Numbered from the stretch's first letter, positions 47,991-58,073 are shown. The stretch: DNA of 64,000 nucleotides from Williamsia herbipolensis (GCF_000964005.1 NZ_JXYP01000021.1:124001-188000); one strand, 5' to 3'. The notes: generated by a model from the sequence alone, not told the origin. Translations and numbers: made by a program.

Positions 47991-49766
47991 ATGGCATCGA
48001 GACGCCTGATCCCGGTCACCGCGGCAACGGTGGTCGCCGTCGCCCTCGGCTCGGGAGTCGCGTGGGCGGCACCCTCCGGTGACGCACCGGTGGCACCGGT
48101 CGACAACGGACGCGCCCAGGTCAGCCCCCGCGTGGCACGGTCGGCAAAGGTGGGTGGCGCCCCTACACAGGAGCGTCGCACGGTGACGGTGGCCCTCGCG
48201 TCGCGAGATCCTCAGGGATTGGCCGACTTCGACACATCGGTGAGCGACCCCGCGTCGGCGCAGTTCCGGAAATTCCTGTCCCCCAGGGAGTTCGCCGATC
48301 GTTTCGGCCCCTCACCCACCCAGGTCTCGACGGTCTCGAACTACCTGACGTCGCACGGTCTCCAGGTCGGCAGCCTCACCCCGGGCACACAGACCATCAC
48401 CGCGTCGGGAACGGTGGGCCAGCTCGGGGACACCTTCGGGACATCGCTCTCGCAGTACCGGGATCCTACGAACGGCGCGAAGTTCATCGGTGCCGACAGC
48501 AGTGCGAAGGCATCGCCCGCGGCGGCGTCGATCATCACCGACGTCTCCGGGCTCACCGACAACCCTCTACCCGTCACCCCGCCGCCGACGACGCAGATCA
48601 CCCAGACCCCCAAGGTGGTGCCGAACGCGGCGACGGACAAGGGCACCGGGCCCAAGGGCGGTTTCACGGCGAAGGAGCTGGCCTCCGCGTACGCGACATC
48701 GTCCATCGGAGGCAACGGCGGCGCCGGTCAGACCATCGCACTCGTCGAGTTCTCGGGGTACCACCCGGCGAACTACCAGGCCTACGACGCCCAGTACGGC
48801 ATCACCGCTCCCGCGGTCCAGACAGTAAACGTCGACGGCGGACCCGCCGGCGATCTGTCCGGTCAGGGTGAGGTCGACCTCGACATCGAGGTGTTGCACG
48901 CCATCGCCCCGAAGGCGACGATCCTCGACTACCAGGCTCCCAACACCGACAGCGCCGACGTCGATCTCTACGGCAGGATCGTGTCCGACAACCGCGCGTC
49001 GATCGTCTCCATCAGCTGGGGCGCGTCCGAACAACGGGAAGGCGCATCGGGTATCCGCGCGCTGTCGAACATCATCGCCCAGGGTGTGGCGCAGGGACAG
49101 ACGTTCGTCGACGCCGCGGGCGATCACGGCGCATCCGACCAGTGGGACCCGAGTTCGCGCGACACGACCATCACCGTCGACTACCCGGCATCCGACCCGA
49201 ACGTGACGAGCGTCGGCGGCACCCGCCTCTACATCAACTCGACCACCGGGGCCTGGGCCAACGACAAGGTGTGGAACGACTACGCGACCGGCACCGACAC
49301 GTCGTTCCGCGGCGCCGGCGGCGGTGGCGTGTCGACCTACTTCGCCCGACCGTCCTGGCAGACCGGCACCGGCGTCGACACCGGCGCCAAGCGGCAGGTG
49401 CCCGACATCTCGGCCGTCGCCGCCGAATACCAGTTCAGTGTCCGCACCGAACTGATCGACCAGAACGGCAACGACAACGGCGGCGGCTGGAGCGCGTCGG
49501 CGGGCACCAGTGGTGCGGCCCCGCTCAACGCGGGTCTGTTCGCGCTGGCCGCCGCCAAGGCGGGAGGTGTCCGCTTCGGCAACATCAACCCGACGCTCTA
49601 CAAGGTCGCCACCGCCACCCCGACGGCGTTCCACGACATCACCACCGGGACGAACTCCATCACCGGGAACGCACAGGTCTATGCGACGACCGCGGGGTAC
49701 GACAAGACGACGGGCCTGGGCACCCCGTCCAACCCGGCGTACGCGACGGCGATCATCTCGCCCTAG
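47991..49766 (+). CDS. Secreted S53 family serine-carboxyl peptidase (sedolisin/kumamolisin-like)
   Basis: A 591-residue preproprotein. Signal peptide at 1-27 (ending AWAAPS), pro-domain about 55-190 (TVTVALASRDPQGLADFDTS through FLSPREFADRFGPSPTQV), catalytic domain from about 225. The expected triad is Glu294 and Asp298 in GQGEVDLDIE and Ser507 in AGTSGAAP, with the oxyanion aspartate Asp378 in AAGDHGA. A C-terminal calcium site is likely (FHDITTGTN). Sedolisins act at acid pH. The ATG has an AAGGGA ribosome site. The gene is not part of the M. tuberculosis order as I recall it and seems an insertion with the cutinase gene. Target unknown. Confidence 0.93.
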   Translation: MASRRLIPVTAATVVAVALGSGVAWAAPSGDAPVAPVDNGRAQVSPRVARSAKVGGAPTQERRTVTVALASRDPQGLADFDTSVSDPASAQFRKFLSPREFADRFGPSPTQVSTVSNYLTSHGLQVGSLTPGTQTITASGTVGQLGDTFGTSLSQYRDPTNGAKFIGADSSAKASPAAASIITDVSGLTDNPLPVTPPPTTQITQTPKVVPNAATDKGTGPKGGFTAKELASAYATSSIGGNGGAGQTIALVEFSGYHPANYQAYDAQYGITAPAVQTVNVDGGPAGDLSGQGEVDLDIEVLHAIAPKATILDYQAPNTDSADVDLYGRIVSDNRASIVSISWGASEQREGASGIRALSNIIAQGVAQGQTFVDAAGDHGASDQWDPSSRDTTITVDYPASDPNVTSVGGTRLYINSTTGAWANDKVWNDYATGTDTSFRGAGGGGVSTYFARPSWQTGTGVDTGAKRQVPDISAVAAEYQFSVRTELIDQNGNDNGGGWSASAGTSGAAPLNAGLFALAAAKAGGVRFGNINPTLYKVATATPTAFHDITTGTNSITGNAQVYATTAGYDKTTGLGTPSNPAYATAIISP

Positions 49767-49778
49767 CGGGACGCCGTG

Positions 49779-50144
49779 TCAGAACCCGAGTGCCTGGGCC
49801 CGTCGGATCATCTCGCGGGCGGAATGTCCGTGCAGCGCGCGGGCGGGGTACTCGCCGAGGTCGTCGTGGACGGTGAACAGCCACCGCATGACCCCGTCGC
49901 GGTCGAATCCACCGTCGTAGAGCACGGCGATCAGTCCGGTGAGGTGCTTCGCGATGCCGTCGTCGTCGAAGAAGACCTCGGGGATCATCGGCTGGCCCTC
50001 GACGTTGACCGCCAGCAACTCGTGCTCGGCGACCATCGTGCGGATCTTGCCCGCCGAGAGCCCGAGGCGCCGGGCCGCGCCGGTGATGTCGAGCAGCGGC
50101 TCGCCGTCGGGCAGGTCGACAACGGTCATCGGAAGGGAGGCCAC
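49779..50144 (-). CDS. Rv2175c-like winged-helix regulator, PknL neighbour
   Basis: A 121-residue DNA-binding protein similar in length and order to mycobacterial Rv2175c: an N-terminal helix-turn-helix (LLDITGAARRLGLSAGKIRTMV), then IPEVFFDDDGIAKHLTGLIAVLYDGGFD, RWLFTVHDDLG and the C-terminal ALHGHSAREMIRRAQALGF. In M. tuberculosis this protein is phosphorylated by PknL, encoded next to it. I took the GTG at 50144, 7 bases after TAGGGT and without a ribosome site; the ATG at 50129 is an alternative. It is divergent from pknL. Confidence 0.85.
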   Translation of the reverse strand: MASLPMTVVDLPDGEPLLDITGAARRLGLSAGKIRTMVAEHELLAVNVEGQPMIPEVFFDDDGIAKHLTGLIAVLYDGGFDRDGVMRWLFTVHDDLGEYPARALHGHSAREMIRRAQALGF

Positions 50145-50225
50145 GCGGGAAACCCTACCGAAACGTGACGTCGGCACGAACACGCCTGCACCGGAGAGAC
50201 ACCTGTGGCTCGCTAGGCTGATCGG

Positions 50226-50258
50226 ATGGACATCGCAGAGCCGGACGCACGCGGATGA
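50226..50258 (+). CDS. Leaderless 10-codon upstream ORF coupled to pknL
   Basis: ATG at 50226 opens a short frame (MDIAEPDARG, stop at 50256-50258) whose stop overlaps the pknL start as ATGA. A TAGGCT box (50214-50219) ends 6 bases before this ATG, the spacing of a leaderless transcript. pknL itself has no ribosome site, so ribosomes finishing this peptide could re-initiate on pknL. The peptide has no recognisable function. It may instead simply be the 5' UTR. Confidence 0.5.
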   Translation: MDIAEPDARG

Positions 50259-51493
50259 GTGCCGTACGCGACGTCCTGCTGGGCGCACGACTCGAACGCC
50301 GGTACCGGATCGACGCGCTCATCGCGCGCGGCGGTATGTCGAGCGTGTACCTCGGGATGGATCTGCGCCTCGACCGACCGGTCGCGGTGAAGGTGATGGA
50401 CCCGCGGTACAGCGCCGACCCGCAGTTCCTGTCGCGGTTCGAGTTCGAGGCACGCTCGGTGGCCCGCCTCAAGGATCCCGGTCTGGTGCCGGTCTACGAC
50501 CAGGGCGTCGACGGCGAATACGCCTTCCTCGTGATGGAACTCGTCGAGGGCGGGACGCTGCGCGAGCTGCTCACCGAGCGCGGACCGATGCCCCCGCATG
50601 CGGTCGCGGCCGTGGCGGTGCCGGTGCTCGGTGGTCTGGGCGCCGCGCACGCCCACGGTCTCGTCCACCGCGACGTCAAACCCGAGAACGTGTTGATCTC
50701 CGACAGCGGGGATGTGAAGGTCGTCGACTTCGGCCTGGTGCGCGCGATCGCCGCTGCGGGCATCACCTCCGACAGCGTCATCCTCGGCACCGCGGCCTAC
50801 CTGTCGCCCGAACAGGTCGAGTCGGCCGATTCCGACGCCCGCAGCGACATCTACTCCATGGGCATCCTCGTCTACGAGATGCTGACCGGGACAACACCGT
50901 TCACCGGAGACACCTCGCTCGCGCTCGCGTACGCGCGATTGCACCGCGACGTCGGACCGCCGAGCCGGGTCATCGCCGGGGTGCCGCGGGAGTTCGACGA
51001 TCTCGTCCTCACGGCGACCGCCCGCGACCCGCAGGCGCGTTTCGCCGACGGCGACGACATGCTCGACGCCCTCGAGTCGATCATCGACGACCTGCGCCTC
51101 CCGCCGTTCACCGTTCCCGCCCCGACACGATCGGCCGAGCGCGAGACGGTGGTCGCTTATCGCAACGGCCGCGCACCGGTGGCCCCGCCGACCCCGCGAG
51201 GACCCGTGCCGCGCACCGACACCCGGATGATGGACTCGGGCCCGGTCGGTCCGCCGCCGACCTCGCACACACGCATCGACGACGGGGACGATCCGCGCGA
51301 CGACCCTCGGTTCGATCGTCCACGGTTCGACGAGGAGGACCGTGCACGTCCCCGCCTGGCCGCGCACGCCGTGGAGTTCGCCGAGGCCCGGCTACGGGCG
51401 CGCCGACGGGCCCGGGTTCTGACCGTGATGATCGCGATCCTCGCGATCGCCATGGCCGTCGGCGGCTGGTGGCTCGGGACGCAGTTCGCCTGA
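50255..51493 (+). CDS. pknL: Serine/threonine protein kinase PknL
   Basis: A 412-residue receptor-type kinase. The kinase domain (about 17-280) has ARGGMSSVYLGMD, VAVKVMD with the ATP lysine, the catalytic loop HRDVKPENVLI, DFGLVRA and LGTAAYLSPEQVE. A Pro/Asp/Arg-rich juxtamembrane segment follows, then one membrane helix at about 390-408 (VMIAILAIAMAVGGWWLG) and only a few residues outside. There is no PASTA or other sensor domain, as in mycobacterial PknL. It is divergent from its likely substrate regulator and is probably translated by coupling to a short upstream ORF. Confidence 0.93.
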   Translation: MSAVRDVLLGARLERRYRIDALIARGGMSSVYLGMDLRLDRPVAVKVMDPRYSADPQFLSRFEFEARSVARLKDPGLVPVYDQGVDGEYAFLVMELVEGGTLRELLTERGPMPPHAVAAVAVPVLGGLGAAHAHGLVHRDVKPENVLISDSGDVKVVDFGLVRAIAAAGITSDSVILGTAAYLSPEQVESADSDARSDIYSMGILVYEMLTGTTPFTGDTSLALAYARLHRDVGPPSRVIAGVPREFDDLVLTATARDPQARFADGDDMLDALESIIDDLRLPPFTVPAPTRSAERETVVAYRNGRAPVAPPTPRGPVPRTDTRMMDSGPVGPPPTSHTRIDDGDDPRDDPRFDRPRFDEEDRARPRLAAHAVEFAEARLRARRRARVLTVMIAILAIAMAVGGWWLGTQFA

Positions 51494-51522
51494 ACGCGCC
51501 TCGCGCCACGGACGGATCGGCC

Positions 51523-52932
<1,410 letters not shown>

Positions 52933-52975
52933 TTAGTGCCCGCGCGCCGCAGCCCCTCCCGCGGTCGTGCGCAGG

Positions 52976-53458
52976 TCAGGCGGTGAGCTCGGTCATGGCC
53001 TTCCATCGGGCCAGATTGTGTCGCGCGTCGACGAGGGCGTCGTGGGCGTCGGCGGGCGACGGCGGCAGCGGCGGCCGCCCCAGCGACTCCCAGTGCTGTC
53101 GGAGCTCGCGGGTGAACCGCGGGATCGGCCGTGGCAGCGCCGTCATCGATCCCCAGAGCTGGCACAACACCACGTGGTCGTAGGCGCCGATCCACGCCCA
53201 CAACTCGATGTCGCCACCTGAGGCGGTCAAGAAGTTCAACAGATCGTCACGTATCTGTCGCCTGCTACGCCACACCTTCGACGACGGCGACGGCAAGTGT
53301 GGCAACACATGAGCCCTGACCCAGTCCCCGGCGCGCTCGGGATCGAACTCCGAGGAGACCGCGTAGAACTCCCGACCGTCCTCGGCGACGACACCGATCG
53401 AGACGAGCTCGATGGTGCGTCCGTCTTCGATGAACTCGGAGTCGTAGAAGAAGCGCAT
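52976..53458 (-). CDS. 3'-5' exoribonuclease (Rv2179c family, DEDDh)
   Basis: A 160-residue single-domain RNase of the DEDDh superfamily. The N-terminus MRFFYDSEFIEDGRTIELVS holds the first acidic pair (Asp6, Glu8); IELWAWIGAYDHVVLCQLWG and the C-terminal DAHDALVDARHNL supply the others. It closely resembles mycobacterial Rv2179c, a structurally characterised exoribonuclease (from memory). The ATG is 7 bases after a TAGGCT box and lacks a ribosome site, so the mRNA is probably leaderless. It is divergent from the GT87 gene, with only 33 bases between starts. Confidence 0.93.
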   Translation of the reverse strand: MRFFYDSEFIEDGRTIELVSIGVVAEDGREFYAVSSEFDPERAGDWVRAHVLPHLPSPSSKVWRSRRQIRDDLLNFLTASGGDIELWAWIGAYDHVVLCQLWGSMTALPRPIPRFTRELRQHWESLGRPPLPPSPADAHDALVDARHNLARWKAMTELTA

Positions 53459-53491
53459 TCGGAAAAGCCTAGGCGTATCGCGGCGCGGGCG

Positions 53492-54733
53492 GTGACCGCC
53501 GTGGTCGTGGCGATGTTCGTCGCCACCGCGCTGGTCCGGGTGGTCGGGATGCCGCTGACCCGTTCGTTCGGTGACTTCGCGCGCATCGACATCGACGTGT
53601 ACCGGCTCGGGGCGCAGCTGTGGCGCAACGGCGGATCGTTGTACGCCGCGGGGTCGATGCCGTTCACCACCGACGGGATCTGGCTGCCGTTCACCTATCC
53701 CCCGTTCGCGGCTCTGTCGTTCCTGCCGTTCACCGTGGTGCCTCTGGTGGTCGCCGGCGCGGCGATCGCGCTGGCGACCGTCGCGGCGACGGTGGTCGTG
53801 TCACGCATCGTCGTCATCCGGCTGGAGATCGGACCCGCCACCCGCCGCGGGACGACCACCCTCGCGGTCGCGACCGCTGCGCTGTGGACCAACCCCTACT
53901 GGATGACACTCGGCTTCGGACAGGTCAACGTCGTGCTGATGGTGCTCGTCGCCGTCGATCTGTTGGTCTTGCCGACCGGTTCCCGGTGGCGCGGCACGCT
54001 CATCGGGGTGGCGGCCGCGATCAAGCTGACCCCGCTCGCGTTCGTCCTGTTCCTGATCGTGCGACGCGAGTGGCGGGCGACGTCTCGCGCGATCGGGACG
54101 TTCGTCGGCCTGGCTCTGCTGGGACTGGTGTGGGCGCCGGTGGATTCGGTCCGCTACTGGGGCCACACCGTCTTCCACACCGATCGCATCGGCGACCTGT
54201 CCGGCGGTATCAACCAGAGTGTCAACGGGTTCTGGATCCGGGTGCTCGGCTGGTCCGGGCCGGCCGAGCAGGTGGTCTGGGCGGTGTCGGTGGTCGGCCT
54301 GACCGCGTTGGCCGTCATGGCGCTGCGTCGGTGCGACCGCCTCGGCGGCGACGTGCTCGCGGTGTCGGTGGTCGCGGTGTGGGCGGTGATGGTCTCACCG
54401 ACGTCGTGGGCGCACCACTGGGTGTGGGCGGTCCCGGCGATCATCGCGCTGGCCGTGGTGGCGACGCGTACCGACGATCGCCTGGTGCGTCGTTCCCACG
54501 CGGCGCTCGCCGGCGTCGGCACACTGGTGATGGTGGCCGGGCCGTTCCAGTTCCTGCCCGTCCACTCGTCGCGCTGGTCGGTGGTCGAGGCCGTCGCGGG
54601 AAACGCGTACTGCCTGTGGGGACTGGCGGTCCTCGTGACGATCGTCGTGGTCGGTCAGGCGGCGGGTTCCGAGCGCTCCCCCGGGATCGCCGGCGCGGCA
54701 CCCTCGGGGGCGTTCTTCAGACTGGCGGCGTAG
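53492..54733 (+). CDS. GT-C (GT87/DUF2029) alpha-(1->2)-mannosyltransferase, Rv2181-like
   Basis: A 413-residue membrane protein with about ten hydrophobic segments. The first loop FARIDIDVYRLGAQLWRNGG bears the acidic IDIDVY of this family, and LYAAGSMPFTTDGIWLPFTYPPFAAL follows. Further typical parts are FGQVNVVLMVLVAVDLLVLP, IGVAAAIKLTPLAFVLFLIV, INQSVNGFW and SPTSWAHHWVWAVPA. In M. tuberculosis the gene at this position adds alpha-1,2-mannose branches to lipomannan and lipoarabinomannan. The GTG at 53492 gives a length close to Rv2181, but the start is uncertain. The 3' end overlaps the convergent acyltransferase gene by 79 bases. Confidence 0.85.
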   Translation: MTAVVVAMFVATALVRVVGMPLTRSFGDFARIDIDVYRLGAQLWRNGGSLYAAGSMPFTTDGIWLPFTYPPFAALSFLPFTVVPLVVAGAAIALATVAATVVVSRIVVIRLEIGPATRRGTTTLAVATAALWTNPYWMTLGFGQVNVVLMVLVAVDLLVLPTGSRWRGTLIGVAAAIKLTPLAFVLFLIVRREWRATSRAIGTFVGLALLGLVWAPVDSVRYWGHTVFHTDRIGDLSGGINQSVNGFWIRVLGWSGPAEQVVWAVSVVGLTALAVMALRRCDRLGGDVLAVSVVAVWAVMVSPTSWAHHWVWAVPAIIALAVVATRTDDRLVRRSHAALAGVGTLVMVAGPFQFLPVHSSRWSVVEAVAGNAYCLWGLAVLVTIVVVGQAAGSERSPGIAGAAPSGAFFRLAA

Positions 54734-55377
54734 ATGTCGACGTACTTCTGACCGCTCAGGCGCATCAGTTCGTACATGATCTCGTCGGTCACCGCACGCT
54801 CGATGAAGCGGTTGCCGTTCATGCCCTCATAGCGCGAGAAGTCCAGTGGCTTACCGATCTTCACCGTGATCTGCGCCCGCCGGGGGATGGTGGTGCCGGG
54901 CGGGTTCAGCTTGTCGGTGTTGATCATCGCAACCGGGATCACGGGGACGCCGGTCTCCATGGCGATGCGAGCGAGGCCGGTCTTGCCCTTGAACAACCGT
55001 CCGTCGGGTGAGCGTGTGCCCTCGGGGTACATACCCATCAACTCACCGGACTCGAGTTTGCGGCGCGCGGAGATGAGCGCGTTCTCGGCGGCGTCGGCGC
55101 CGCTGCGATCGATCGGGATCTGGCCGACCGCGGTGAAGAACCACCGCTGGAAGCCGCCCTTCAGTCCGGTGCCGGTGAAGTACTCGCTCTTGGCGAGAAA
55201 GTAGATACGACGCGGAACGGCCATCGGAAGGTAGAAGCTGTCGACGACGGCGAGGTGATTGCTGGCAAGGATCGCCGGGCCACGCGACGGGAGATTCTCG
55301 AGACCCTCGACACGGGGTCGACCGACCAGCTTGAGGACCGGCCCCAACAGGACGTACTTGAACAGCCAGTACCACAT
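54655..55377 (-). CDS. 1-acyl-sn-glycerol-3-phosphate acyltransferase family protein (PlsC-like, Rv2182c)
   Basis: A 240-residue membrane-associated acyltransferase. The acyl-transfer motif NHLAVVDSF (NHxxxxD), the substrate motif YPEGTRSPDGRLFKGKTG and VIPVAMINTDKL are all intact. The N-terminal WLFKYVLLGPVLKLV is a membrane-binding helix. It should acylate a lysophospholipid or related acceptor. It lies in a conserved PIM/lipomannan gene neighbourhood. The 3' overlap with the GT87 gene is 79 bases, an unusually long overlap of two real genes. Confidence 0.92.
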   Translation of the reverse strand: MWYWLFKYVLLGPVLKLVGRPRVEGLENLPSRGPAILASNHLAVVDSFYLPMAVPRRIYFLAKSEYFTGTGLKGGFQRWFFTAVGQIPIDRSGADAAENALISARRKLESGELMGMYPEGTRSPDGRLFKGKTGLARIAMETGVPVIPVAMINTDKLNPPGTTIPRRAQITVKIGKPLDFSRYEGMNGNRFIERAVTDEIMYELMRLSGQKYVDIYAASLKNAPEGAAPAIPGERSEPAA

Positions 55378-55446
55378 ACCCCAGCAACTCCGATCGACCC
55401 GACGTGCCCCGAATCCGCAACCACTCGCAACTGCGGACGACTCTAC

Positions 55447-56424
55447 TCACCCACGCAGTACGGGGACACCGTCGGCGAGATCGGATCTGGCGACCGCCGC
55501 GGCACCGATCATCCCGGCGGCCTCGCCGAGTTGGGTGCTGCGGATGCGGGCCAGCCGTCGGTGACCGCTACCGGTCACCATCGCGCCGTAGTGTTCGCGC
55601 GCCTCGTCGAGGAACAGGCCACCGGCGGCACCGACACCGCCGGCCAGCACGATGAGATCGGGGTCGAAGATGTCGGCGATCATCGCCATGCCCTGACCGA
55701 GCCATCGGGCGAAGTCGGCGAACGCCGCCACCGCCACCGGGTCGCCGTCGTGCGCCGCGGCGGCCACCCGCCGACCCGTGAGCGAACCGGGGTCCTCGGC
55801 GATCTCGCGCGCGAGGGCACTCGTGGGCACCCTGCCGTCGGCAACGATCTCGACGACGTTGTCGACGAGAGCCGTTCCGCTGCAATATCTCTCCCAGCAT
55901 CCGCGTTTACCGCACGAGCAGGGACGACCGTCGACGACCACCTGCAGGTGGCCGAGCTCGGGCGCCACACCGTGACTCCCGCGGTAGATCTCCCCCTCGA
56001 GGAGGAACCCGACGCCGATGCCGGTACCGATGGCGAGAACGATGGTGTTGTGGCCACCGGCGGCGGCACCGAAACGACGTTCGGCGATGGCGGCGGCATT
56101 CGCGTCGTGTTCGCACGACACGGGAAGCCCTGTGCGACGCGACATCTCGGCCGCGACGGCGGTCTCACGCCAGGGCAGGTGCGGGGCGAAGCGGACCACC
56201 GAACGGTCCGGGGTGAGGAAGCCGGCGATCGCGAGCCCCACCGCCACCACCTCCGACCGCGACCGCAGCCGGTCGACCATGTGGTCGAGACACTTCTCCA
56301 GCGCCCACGCGGTGGCGGGTGTCTGGGCACGTGCGGTGTCGACGATCTGACCCCGTTCGTCGACCACGGCGGCACGGATGCTGGTGCCGCCGATGTCGAT
56401 CCCGATGGTCAGATCGCCGGTCAC
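55447..56424 (-). CDS. glk: ROK-family glucokinase
   Basis: A 325-residue sugar kinase. ATP-binding start TIGIDIGGTSIRAAVVDE, sugar-site LPVSCEHDANAAAIAERRFG, IGTGIGVGFLLEGEIYRGSHG, the zinc motif CSCGKRGCWERYCSG and VLAGGVGAAGG are all present. The full ROK zinc motif and EHDANAAA favour glucokinase over a repressor, and no N-terminal winged helix exists. It starts 4 bases inside the previous minus-strand gene (ATGA). The true hexose preference is not shown by sequence. Confidence 0.9.
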   Translation of the reverse strand: MTGDLTIGIDIGGTSIRAAVVDERGQIVDTARAQTPATAWALEKCLDHMVDRLRSRSEVVAVGLAIAGFLTPDRSVVRFAPHLPWRETAVAAEMSRRTGLPVSCEHDANAAAIAERRFGAAAGGHNTIVLAIGTGIGVGFLLEGEIYRGSHGVAPELGHLQVVVDGRPCSCGKRGCWERYCSGTALVDNVVEIVADGRVPTSALAREIAEDPGSLTGRRVAAAAHDGDPVAVAAFADFARWLGQGMAMIADIFDPDLIVLAGGVGAAGGLFLDEAREHYGAMVTGSGHRRLARIRSTQLGEAAGMIGAAAVARSDLADGVPVLRG

Positions 56425-56801
56425 AACTGCGGCTCCCCGGTCTCGACCTCGACGGTGATCGGCACGAACCCGGTCGTGTGCGCCGGTCGGGTCGAGGCGG
56501 TGCGTTGTGCCCGTTCGCCGACGGCTTCGGTGAGACCCGCCGAGATGGCCTCCAGCACGGCGATCGCCGCCACGATGAGGCGGTTCACGATGTCACCGAT
56601 CTCGGCGATCATCTGGTCGACGGCCTGTCGGATGGCCGGACCGAGATCGGCCGACGAGCGGTCGCCGTTGGCGGGCGGTCCCCCGTCACGATCGCTGATG
56701 ACGGTGGTCGCGAACTGTTCGATCCGGTCGAGCATCGCGAGGACGAGTGCACGCATCGGATCCGCGTCGGGAGGTCTCTCCCCGCGGGCCGATTCGTCCA
56801 T
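56421..56801 (-). CDS. Small helical protein of unknown function
   Basis: A 126-residue protein with two helical stretches: MRALVLAMLDRIEQFATTVI and DLGPAIRQAVDQMIAEIGDI onward through VAAIAVLEAISAGLTEAVGE. The middle is moderately hydrophobic but not a clear membrane segment. No family recognised. The ATG at 56801 has a GGAGAAGGA site. Its stop overlaps the glucokinase start as ATGA, so the two are co-translated. Confidence 0.75.
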   Translation of the reverse strand: MDESARGERPPDADPMRALVLAMLDRIEQFATTVISDRDGGPPANGDRSSADLGPAIRQAVDQMIAEIGDIVNRLIVAAIAVLEAISAGLTEAVGERAQRTASTRPAHTTGFVPITVEVETGEPQL

Positions 56802-56900
56802 TCCTTCTCCCTGGCGTATTCGCCGACACATGTCGGCAGGACACGCGTCATCTCCTCGTCGTGGTTCTCGCCGGTCGCACTGTCCCGACGACGGCGGATG

Positions 56901-58073
56901 TCAGTCGACACCCTGCCCGGTCCGGGGCCACACCGCAGGATCGGGCCGGAACCGGATGTTCAGCATGCCATCCTCCCATCGGGCATCGGTCACCGTGCAC
57001 CGACGCAGGACCGACGGCAGCGACACACGGTGGCGGACACCGCTCAGCGTGACCAGGAGGTCGTCGCCGCTGCGGCCGAGGGCGAGTGATCGTGGATCGG
57101 GCAGCGGTTGCCGCCACGAGAGACGGTAGGTCGCGGTCACCCCGGTGCCCGAGAGGTGCTCGACCTCGGCCGCCCGGCTGCCCACCGCGACACCCGGCCC
57201 ATCGGAGACCGCGACACCCAGTTTGCGCAGGGCGGCGACGGTCCGTGGCGGGGTCGGGAGGGACGCGACGCCGACGACGCCCACGCCGTCGCGCGGCGGT
57301 GTGGTGTCGATGTCGGCCGCCGGTTCGGCGGAGGCGACACCGGGGTTGCGGAAGACCTCCGCGGTGACGATGCCCATGAGGTCGAGGACGGCGACGTGGC
57401 GTTGCGCCATCTCGGTGCCGTGGACACCGGTCGGGACGACCACGTGCGCGTGCACACACGTCGGGTCGACGAGGAGCTCGACGATGTCGAGGCAGTCGGC
57501 CACCAGTGCGTCCACGACGGCCGCGCCACCGGTGAGTCGGGGGTTCTCGGCCGCACCGGCCAATCGTCGGTGTCGGGGCCAGAGTCGCTCCACGTAGCCG
57601 GCCACCATCGCCGGGACACCGAGGAAGCCCAGTGCGTCCATCTCCCCGGAGCAGTCGAGCACGATCCGCGACCAGCGGCCGGAGACGGCCTCGTCGCGGA
57701 TGCGGCGCCAGGCGAGGAGTTCGGCGATGCCGGGTAGCCCCGTCAGCTCCTCGGGGTCGATGTCGCCGAGACCCTCGGTGACGGCGCCGCCGGCGAGGGA
57801 GACCGGGCTCCGCAGACCCGACCAGGCCTCACCCAACAGCGCGAGGGTGTCGATCTCGAGCAGTGCCGCACCCTGCGAGATCGGAACGGCAACGCCCGGA
57901 GTCGAGTACACGCCGAACACCCGCGACGCCTGCCGGAACCGGTCGAGGGTGATCAGGAGTGCGCGGCCGTCGGGGCCCCCCCGCACCGGCCCGACTGCGG
58001 CCGCCGCGGCGATGGTCGACACACCCGCTCCCCCCGGTCCCAGCACGAGGTGGACCGGCGCCAGATCGATCAG
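56901..58073 (-). CDS. ArsA/GET3-like ATPase-fold protein with degenerate P-loop (Rv2184c-like)
   Basis: A protein of about 390 residues of the ArsA-like P-loop type found next to START-like genes in mycobacteria. The strand-loop VHLVLGPGGAGVSTIAAAAA replaces the usual GKGGVGKT: the signature lysines are missing. Later parts are IVLDCSGEMDALGFLGVPAM (Walker B/switch-like), HVVVPTGVHGTEMAQRHV and a C-terminal beta domain (YRLSWRQPLPDPRSLALG), as in ArsA homologues with an alpha-crystallin-like tail. The start is uncertain: the frame contains no ATG or GTG upstream of the P-loop strand, and the CTG at 58073 overlaps the previous stop as CTGA. GTG at 58046 is the alternative but would cut the first strand. 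Confidence 0.7.
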   Translation of the reverse strand: MIDLAPVHLVLGPGGAGVSTIAAAAAVGPVRGGPDGRALLITLDRFRQASRVFGVYSTPGVAVPISQGAALLEIDTLALLGEAWSGLRSPVSLAGGAVTEGLGDIDPEELTGLPGIAELLAWRRIRDEAVSGRWSRIVLDCSGEMDALGFLGVPAMVAGYVERLWPRHRRLAGAAENPRLTGGAAVVDALVADCLDIVELLVDPTCVHAHVVVPTGVHGTEMAQRHVAVLDLMGIVTAEVFRNPGVASAEPAADIDTTPPRDGVGVVGVASLPTPPRTVAALRKLGVAVSDGPGVAVGSRAAEVEHLSGTGVTATYRLSWRQPLPDPRSLALGRSGDDLLVTLSGVRHRVSLPSVLRRCTVTDARWEDGMLNIRFRPDPAVWPRTGQGVD

